Shown: one piece after another, positions 57,153 through 64,000 of the stretch
Layout of the letters: every line of letters starts with the position of its first letter
How positions within the stretch are numbered: the stretch's first letter is position 1
Assembly: GCF_050624435.1 (NCBI RefSeq)
Contig: NC_134534.1
Location: 62,519,501-62,583,500 of the forward strand
Direction: 5' to 3'
DNA: 64,000 bases
Origin: Tenrec ecaudatus
Taxonomy: Eukaryota; Chordata; Mammalia; Afrosoricida; Tenrecidae
The notes under the pieces: model-generated
Database searches by the model: none
The model's input: only the letters and a program-made list of their open reading frames with translations
Told to the model about the DNA's origin: nothing
Made by a program: the position numbers and the translations under genes

Positions 57153-58600
57153 CATTTTCTAACTCGAGGTCATTGCACATTTCAGTAGATTTGACTTCAT
57201 CTTTTTGACCTGCCTTGTTCAACTCCTTGACTTCATCAGTTCTTAGCTACTCTACAGTGAAAAGCAAGCTTCATTCTCTTCTGACATCTATGCTGATATT
57301 TTCTTTGTTTTTTTAATGACCTCTGCTATCTTTATGAATGATGTTCTTGATGTACTCCGCATATCATTTGGTTTCTAATGCATCAGTTTTCCATGTACCA
57401 AATCTACTCTTTAGATCTTCTCAAAATTCAGGTGAGATAGAATTAAGGCTGTGTTTTGTCTCTCCAGGGATGGTTTGAATTTCCTTTAGCTTCGATCTGA
57501 ACTTACAGGAGAAGTGATGGTGTGTTCCACAGTCAGGCCTGGCCCAGTTTTAGCTGCGAACGTTGAGCTTTTCAAACGTCTTTTCCCACAGATGCAGTCG
57601 ATTTTACTTTTGTGTAATTCATGTGGGAAAGCCCCCATGTATAGCTGCTTTTGCGTAGTGGAAAAAAGATGCTTCCTATGAACAAGTTGTTGATCTTTCA
57701 AAATTCAATCACATAATCTCCAGATTCATTTCTATCACCAAGTACTTTTCCGATTGTCCAAGTGCTTTTCCAATTCCAAATTTACAATGCTTGCATTCTA
57801 ATCTCTAGTAATTAACAATGCATATTTGATCAATATCTAACCAAAGTCATTGGTAGAATTCTTTGATTTCTTCAGTAGCTTTAGTGGTAGGTTCATAAAT
57901 TTGAATAATAATCGTAGTGATTAGATTTCCTTAATGGTAAATAGATATAATCCTATCACAAAAAGCAATGTACTATTCCTCTTGACTATATCATTCCCAG
58001 CATAGTAAACCACGTTTGTTTGTTTTTTATTCAAAAGGGCCAATACTCATCCATTTCAATTCACTAAAGCCTGAGACATCAATCTTTAAGGATTCTATTT
58101 CTTTTGTTTGACTTCTAAATTTTCTAGATTTATACTTCATACCTTCCAAGTTCTAATTATTAGTAGATTTTTGCAGCTGTTTCTCCTTACCTTGAACTGT
58201 GTCTCATCAGCAAACGTAGATCCTGAAGCCTCCATTCCCACACGCTTTATTACTCCATTGAAGTCACCAGGTCAACTCGACTTTGAAAAACACCTCTCCT
58301 CCTTAGTCACATTTCAAGTGTTTTCCAAACCGAGGTGCTTACCCTCTAACACTATATCTGGCAATGTTCTAATCCATTCCTTAGGCCTTCAGAGCCTAAC
58401 AGTGTTTCGTGCTATCTATAAGGTTTTCAGCAGCTTCTTCCTCTGAAATGGCAGATGATTCTTTCTTTGTAGTCTGTTAATCTGGTTAACTTTGGCATTT
58501 GAAATATCAATGATACAGCTTCCAGCATCACAGCAACACCCAAGGTGCCACAGTATGACAAACTGAACAATAAGTAGCATCTGCATAGAGCAGGTTTTCA
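57153..58600 (-). pseudogene. RTE LINE, 5' half (endonuclease)
   Basis: Continuation of the RTE at 53088-54683. From the left: end of linker (TCATTGCACATTTCAGTAGA), the region complementary to 'CCACAGATGCAGTCGATTTT' at about 57590, the endonuclease to about 58140, and the 5' lead to about 58600 (AGCATCACAGCAACACCCAA, GCCACAGTATGACAAACTGA). The last block is the 5' end of RTE copies, so the element reaches its start. Stops are frequent. Confidence 0.85.
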
Positions 58601-58749
58601 ATAAAGTGAACCATACATAAACCATAGATAAGTGAATGAATTTGGGGCTAGCACTTAATTGTAGCTCTAATCTTAGAACAATTAGTTCTTATGGCATGGC
58701 CTTACTTGATATTGTCCCTCATGAAGAGAACACTGAAGCTAGGGGCGCG
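58601..58749. other. No feature recognised
   Basis: Short unique gap between RTE and an L1 3' UTR piece. Confidence 0.4.
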
Positions 58750-59215
58750 ATAGAAAGGTGTGGTGATGAAATCAGATGGTGATCAGCTATCCAAAAGAAT
58801 AGGGCCTGGGACCTTACAGCATTGTTTCCAAGCACAACCAATGCTCATGGAAGCGGCAGTGAAGAGATCAAAGGATGAGTTGCACTGGGTAAATTTTCTG
58901 CCCAAGTCCTCCTTAGAGTATTAAAAACCAAGGATGTTGCTTTGAGGCCTAAAGTGGTATTGGCTTTTTCAATCGCCTTGTATGCATGTGAAAGTTGGAT
59001 ATCGAATAAGGAAGAAGAAGAATGGAGGTATTTGGACTATGGTGCTGGAGAAGAATATTGAAAGTACCATGGACTGCTAAAAGGACAAACCTCTGATTTT
59101 GGAAGAAATTAGGCCAGAGTGTTCCACAGAGGCAAGGATGACAAGACTTTGTCTTACATACTTTGGACATGTTGTCAGGAGAGACACTCATTGGAGAAAG
59201 ACATCATACTTGGTA
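58750..59215 (+). pseudogene. Short L1 3' UTR piece followed by RTE 3' region, plus
   Basis: 58750-58826 resembles the repeated unit of the L1 3' UTR (GGTGTGGTGATGAAATCAGA, GATCAGCTATCCAAAAGAAT, GGGCCTGGGACCTTAC). From 58830 RTE 3' sequence follows: CCAATGCTCATGGAAGCGGC, 'GGATGTTGCTTTGAGGCC', ATGTTGTCAGGAGAGACACT, GAGAAAGACATCATACTTGG. It stops before the RTE terminus. Confidence 0.7.
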
Positions 59216-59849
59216 AGAGGGGTGCCCATTGCTTCTGTTCCTACTTCAGTTGCAGGACAAGAAATAGTCAGGAATGTCCCCTGAAGCCACTTTCAGCAAG
59301 GGAATCAGTATAAGCGGATCATCCTCTGACTCTGATTTTTCCTTCAGACAGGAAAAGCTGGAACTTCTTATCTTTTCCTATTATAGAACTCTACTAGGTC
59401 CATATGACATTTACTCTTGATAATAAAAACAAATAGGTGCCCACCGCCATAGCTGACTCTGAAGTATCTCCAAATGCGAAAGAGATAAAAACAGGCTACT
59501 GAAGGATTGCCAGCCAAAGTAGATGAGTGGCAGAATGTAACATGAACAGCGCTTTGAAAAATGGCATTAGGGATAATAGTGATGGGAGGCACAAAAGTGC
59601 AGCCTAATATTAGGATCGCCAAGGAATCTGGATTCTCATATACAGTTTGTGTTAAGGAATGATCAAGCCAAAACAGATAAATGTGTTACATTTGCTACAG
59701 ATTAGATCTGTCTGCCTAATGCTTTAGCATGCCATGACTTACTCGCACTGACATGGAATGGCAGAAAAGATCAAAGAAGGGTTTCATTTTTAAAAGCATC
59801 AAGATAGAAAAAGAATGATAGAGTAGGGCAGTTTGCATAAACAATTTGT
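59216..59849. other. No feature recognised
   Basis: Unique-looking sequence without a supported feature. Confidence 0.45.
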
Positions 59850-62610
59850 TGCCATTGTTGAATCAGTTGTACAATCCGATGTACAACAGAACAAAGCCCT
59901 GCCCAGTCCTCTGCCATTCTCCCGATCGCTGCTGTGCTTGAGATCATTTTAGCAGAAAGTTAAGAGTCTTTTTATTTTTCACTAGCCTTCCGCTTTACTA
60001 CGGAGCATGATGTCCTTCTCTAGGGATTGTTCCCACTTGATAACATGCCCAAAGTACATGACAGAAAGTCTCACCAGCCATACTTCTCAGATGCATTCTG
60101 GCTTTATATCTTCCAAGATGTATGTGCCCATTTCTCTGGCAGTCCATTGTTTAGTAAATATTTTTGTCAACACCATAATTCGAAGGCATCAATTCATCTT
60201 CAGTCTCTCTTACCGTTGTCTGGCATTCATATGCATGAGAAATTAAAAATACTGTGACTTGAATCAGGCACCTCATTGTCCTCAAAACGACATATTTTTT
60301 CTTTGACACTTCCACGAGTTCTCACGCAGATTTGCCACATGCAGTATGTCATTACATTTCTGGACTGTTGCTTCCTTAGTCACCGTTAGTATGGCCAAGT
60401 AAAATGAAACTCTTGACAACTTCAATTTTCGCATGGTTTACGATGATGCTGTTTATTGGTCTAGCTGTGGGACTTTTGTTTTATGTTGAGATGTAATCCA
60501 TCTTGAAGTCTGTGTTCTTTGATAATTAAGTACTTCAAGTCCTCTTCACTCTCAGCAAGAAAAGTTATGTCACCTGCACCTTGCATATTGTTAATGCTTC
60601 TTTCCTTTGATATGGAGGCATCGTTCTTCTTATAGCTCAGCTTCTTAAATTAATTGCTCATTTTACATAATGAATACAATTGCCAAAATAATACAACCCT
60701 GAGTTACGCCCTTCCTGACTTGAAGTCAGGTAGTGTTCCTTTGACTGCCCCTTGGTCTATTTTCAGATTCTGCATGAGTACAATGAAGTATTCTGGAACA
60801 TTCACTCTTCTCAGAGTTATCTATAGTTTTTTTTATGACCCACAAAGTCAAGTACCTTTGAATCATCTATAAAACAGGCTAGTTTCTTTCTACTAATAAC
60901 TGCTTTAACTGAGATCATCTGACATCAGCAATGATATCCTCAATCCTCTTTTGTTTCTCCCTTGAAGCTGGCATTTCTCTGTAAGCATACAGTTGTATAT
61001 ACAGTTTACTTGTACATTACATTAATGCTATTTGAAATTTCTGCATTCTCTTTTACTACCTTTATTTGGGATAGGTATAAATATGGATCCTTCCATATTT
61101 CTTAACATAGACGACTGAGCAGTCCCGGGGTGTGCTCATTTGTTGAAAATCTCAACAAGACATGGAGCCTCCTACTTTATGAGTGAATTGGTGCGTTTTA
61201 AGCTTCTTTCTTCCATACCAGCAGAGCTTAGTTATTGATTACATCCTGAAATGATTGACCATCCATCAGTTCATTTTGGTGCAGACACTGCATATTCCTT
61301 CCATCTACTTTGGATGTTTTCTACCTTGTTCAAAATCATGGCCAAAAGGATAATTTAATATGGCAACTGAAGGCCTACATTTTTCTTTCAATTCTTTTAG
61401 CTAGTCTGTTTGTATTTCAGTCTCTGACTTCATACTGTCTTCTACAGCTATTAGTTGGAATCGCCTGTTCAACTTTCATTTCATCATTTCTTCTGTTTGT
61501 TTTAGTTATGCCATATTCAAGATCAAGTATCACAGTATATTCTGATACTCATTTTGACCCTTCCTTTCTTTCCAGTGTTTTTATTTACACAATTTATTTA
61601 CACAACTACCTATGTTGATTTAGGTATGATTCCCTTGAAGTCATTCACGAGTTGTCTACTCCTGGATCATTGGTATCAGATGCATCAATCCATATTTGAC
61701 AGTCTCCAAATATTGGATGTATTGAAAGTCACACTTTGGCTTTTGTGGAGTTAATTTTAATACTTCTATTTCAACTCATACTTTCATATGAGCAATTTGT
61801 TTTCTATTCTGTATTGTGTTTTGCTCTTGTTCTGATGGCCTGTATTTAGTTTCTCTATCATCTCTTCCCAGAGATGTAGTGAATTTAATTCCTGTGTTGC
61901 TTCTGATAAGGTATACATATGTAGTCAACATTCATGTGCTAAAAAAGGATATTTTCAATGAATAAATGATTGACATTCAAGTAAATATACAGATATCATA
62001 ATATTATTGAAGACATTGTCGTTCAGGACAGATCTGGGACTGTTCACTTTGGCTGTGAACATGAGAACTTTCTTTCTCAACTTGTCATTCCAGGAATAGA
62101 AAACCATATGATTATGCATTTCATAATGGAAAATATCAGCTCAATTAAGTTCATTGACACCTAGGATATCAGTCTTTATGTACTCTTCATTTTTCATGAC
62201 TCCCAATTTTCCAAGATTTTTCTTTCTTTTGTACATTATGCATTTCAATTATTAATAGATATTTAACTGCTTCTTCTCATTCTGAATGATTTCACACAAG
62301 CACATGATGATTTGGAATGTGTTGTTCCATCCAAATAAAAAAACGGCTCACTTTAGGGGGACAACTCCCCTCTGGTTGTATTTTGAGTGCTTTTAATCTA
62401 AAAGACTCAGTCTCTAGTATTGTATCAGACAATATTCTTCTGCTTTTCACAAGGTTTTCTACTGATAAGTGTTTTCAGAAGTCAATTCCCAGGTCCTCCT
62501 TCGTCTTTCTAGTCTGAAAGTGCTGCTGAAAACTGCCAAACCTGGGTAGCCTTGCTCATATTCAAAATAACGATGGCATAACTTCAGCATTAAAACAAAA
62601 TGTTAGCCAG
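59850..62610 (-). pseudogene. RTE LINE, long copy, minus
   Basis: About 2.75 kb from just inside the RTE 3' end (TGTACAACAGAACAAAGCCC at 59881) to near its 5' lead (CAAGGTTTTCTACTGATAAG at 62450; 'AGGTCCTCCTTCGTCTTTCT'). The RT region lies at about 60500-61330 and the endonuclease at about 61850-62250. The YADD box region near 60570 reads as a damaged form. Frameshifts and stops occur every few dozen codons. It is the third long RTE in this window. Confidence 0.85.
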
Positions 62611-63059
62611 AGAGCACAACATATTCACAGATAAGTGGTGGATAGATAGATGACATACTATAAAATACATCTCTTCATGTGCTGGCACGGGTAAGGGAAG
62701 TTTGAACAGTATGTTAATTTCAGCACAAAAACTAGGGACAGATGACTAAAAGCAAGGTGATCAATATTCTTAAAGTCATGAAGGTTTAATTACTAAAGAA
62801 ACTTACATTATAAAATAAGAGAATTGGATTCCCAAGGAATGGTACAGGATTATCATACTAGGGAAAGTAAAAAAGTATTGCTAAAAGAGTTCCAGTTCGC
62901 ATATTCATCGGCTTATTCCAAACAGAAAACGCTTAGACATACCTCTGCCACGGGCGACCGACTGTACACAAATTCTCTGAAGAACACACTTGTTTCAGTA
63001 TTGTTAAGATGTGGTCAACTAAAGGTCCAATGAAAACAGTGACCTCAAGGGATCTGCTG
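62611..63059. other. No feature recognised
   Basis: Unique-looking; part of the 3' side may belong to the mariner relic that follows. Confidence 0.4.
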
Positions 63060-63560
63060 GGCCAGGTAAATTCAAAGTAGACAGGTCAACTCAGAAAATT
63101 ATGGCAAATGTATTTTGGGATTCCAAGGAAACAACCTTGATAAGCAACTGTGGAAGCTTATTAAAAGAGCTTTTTGAAGATTGTGAATCACATTGGTTAG
63201 ACAAAGTCCAAGAATGTTGTGCCAGGGATGTTTTTCCATCACCCAATATATCAACACATTCTTCAAGGCTCCCTGGGGATGTCCTATGAGAATTACATTG
63301 GGAAACCTCAACCCCACCACCCCACAGACCTGTTCTTGCCCTTTGAGACTTTTTCGTCTCCCAAACTCAAGGAACATTTAAAGGAACACGATTTCTGTAC
63401 CTCAAGGGTACTAAAGCTGATGTTTTCATAGGGTGTACATTGTAGACTGGAGAATTCTTCAGGGAAGGGCTAACGAGGTGGAAACAGTACCTTCAGAAGT
63501 GTATCGAATGAATAGCTTCACATTTTGATATTTTTGTGAAATAAAGATATCTATGATATT
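63060..63560 (+). pseudogene. Mariner-type transposase relic
   Basis: Tc1/mariner transposases cut and paste DNA transposons at TA sites. Two blocks survive. At 63101-63160 the plus strand gives MANVFWDSKETTLI, like the mariner 'VFWDxxGVLLIDYL' block. At about 63300-63400 another frame gives PHHPTDLFLPFETFSSPKLKEHLK, degraded from 'HPPYSPDLAPSDxxLFPxLKxxLxG', so the third catalytic Asp position is altered. The part between them, which should hold the 'HDNARPH' block, is too decayed to read. No terminal inverted repeats were found. Confidence 0.75.
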
Positions 63561-64000
63561 GTAGCAATGCATTTTGGCTTACTCTAGTGTACGTGTGTGA
63601 GAATTATCCTTTAAACATTAAAATCCTCATAATGAAAACAACCTTGTCTTAATACCAAAATTGTTGTGAAATTTTTCCATCACTTAAGGAAACCCTGAAA
63701 AATGTGTGAGGCATACATTTTGTTCCTGGTTTCCTTTTTCTATGCAAAACATTTCTTTTCATGTGTGAACTGAATAGAAAAGAGATGGTGCCTTAAGTCT
63801 ATTTTCCTAGTATGTACTGCATACTGAGAATGTGATAAATGTATTTATTCCTTTCAACCAAATTCTGCCACAACAAAACAATTTAGAACCCCCTTGGAGT
63901 CTATTGTAATGAGATTTTACCTGTACTATGATTAAATTACAGCATCCTATGTAGAAATCAACTACTTAAACATCATCCACAATAATTTGAATTATTTTCT
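63561..64000. other. No feature recognised
   Basis: AT-rich end of the window without a supported feature. Confidence 0.4.

Noticed and set aside
60715..60735. Perfect palindrome CCTGACTTGAAGTCAGG
   Set aside because: It lies in a decayed RTE at a point where related copies have a different sequence; likely a chance product of mutation.
1..64000. CRISPR arrays, phage, operons or other prokaryotic systems
   Set aside because: No direct-repeat/spacer pattern, no ribosome-binding-site-linked genes, and the repeat content is clearly mammalian.

Overview
This window looks like a gene-desert stretch of a placental mammal nuclear genome, most likely an afrotherian and, as my best guess, a tenrec. 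The evidence is the repeat content. There are many tRNA-derived SINEs of the AfroSINE type, whose tails resemble the 3' ends of nearby RTE (Bov-B-like) LINEs. There are several RTE copies in different states of decay, several L1 families including a younger one with a distinctive long 3' UTR, ERV-L type LTR elements, a MIR, and relics of DNA transposons. The base composition is AT-rich. I found no host protein-coding exon, no structural RNA gene, no CRISPR array and no bacterial-type operon. Almost every open frame over 60 codons is chance or lies in a retroelement.

Layout. 1-3 kb: old L1 with an inserted LTR, two small hairpins, two AfroSINEs and a palindromic DNA transposon. 3-9.2 kb: largely repeat-free, possibly conserved non-coding DNA. 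9.2-15.4 kb: RTE fragments in both orientations, a MIR, a GATA microsatellite and a long RTE copy ended by an LTR. 16-18.6 kb: old L1, a SINE and an inverted pair of L1 3' UTRs. 18.7-25.2 kb: one reverse-strand ERV-L provirus with two LTRs, a tRNA-Leu(UAA) primer-binding site, broken gag, protease, RT, RNase H and integrase, and a dUTPase domain in the longest open frame of the window (about 207 codons). 25.2-28.7 kb: reverse-strand old L1 carrying a SINE and an RTE fragment. 30.2-31.7 kb: a SINE/RTE chimera and an L1 3' UTR. 33.6-38 kb: two RTEs tail to tail, the longer one split by a solo LTR with a clear 5-bp target-site duplication. 38-42.5 kb: a reverse-strand L1 with its 5' end, ORF1 and endonuclease but no RT, inserted in an older L1 with a 14-bp target-site duplication. 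42.7-51 kb: mostly unique AT-rich DNA with a few SINEs. 51-62.6 kb: old L1, two near-full-length RTEs, one of them split by two L1 3' ends, and further fragments. 63 kb: a mariner transposase relic.

How the parts relate. Nothing here acts as a host gene pathway. The functional logic is that of retroelements: RTE probably supplied the machinery for the AfroSINEs, L1 mobilised its own copies, and the ERV-L spread by LTR retrotransposition. All copies seen are broken. The main value of the window is the readable nesting order and a few oddities: an L1 lacking RT but with an intact 5' end, repeated units in L1 5' and 3' UTRs, palindromic RTE and L1 pairs, and a SINE interrupted by an internal antisense RTE piece. 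I found no convincing previously undescribed biological system.
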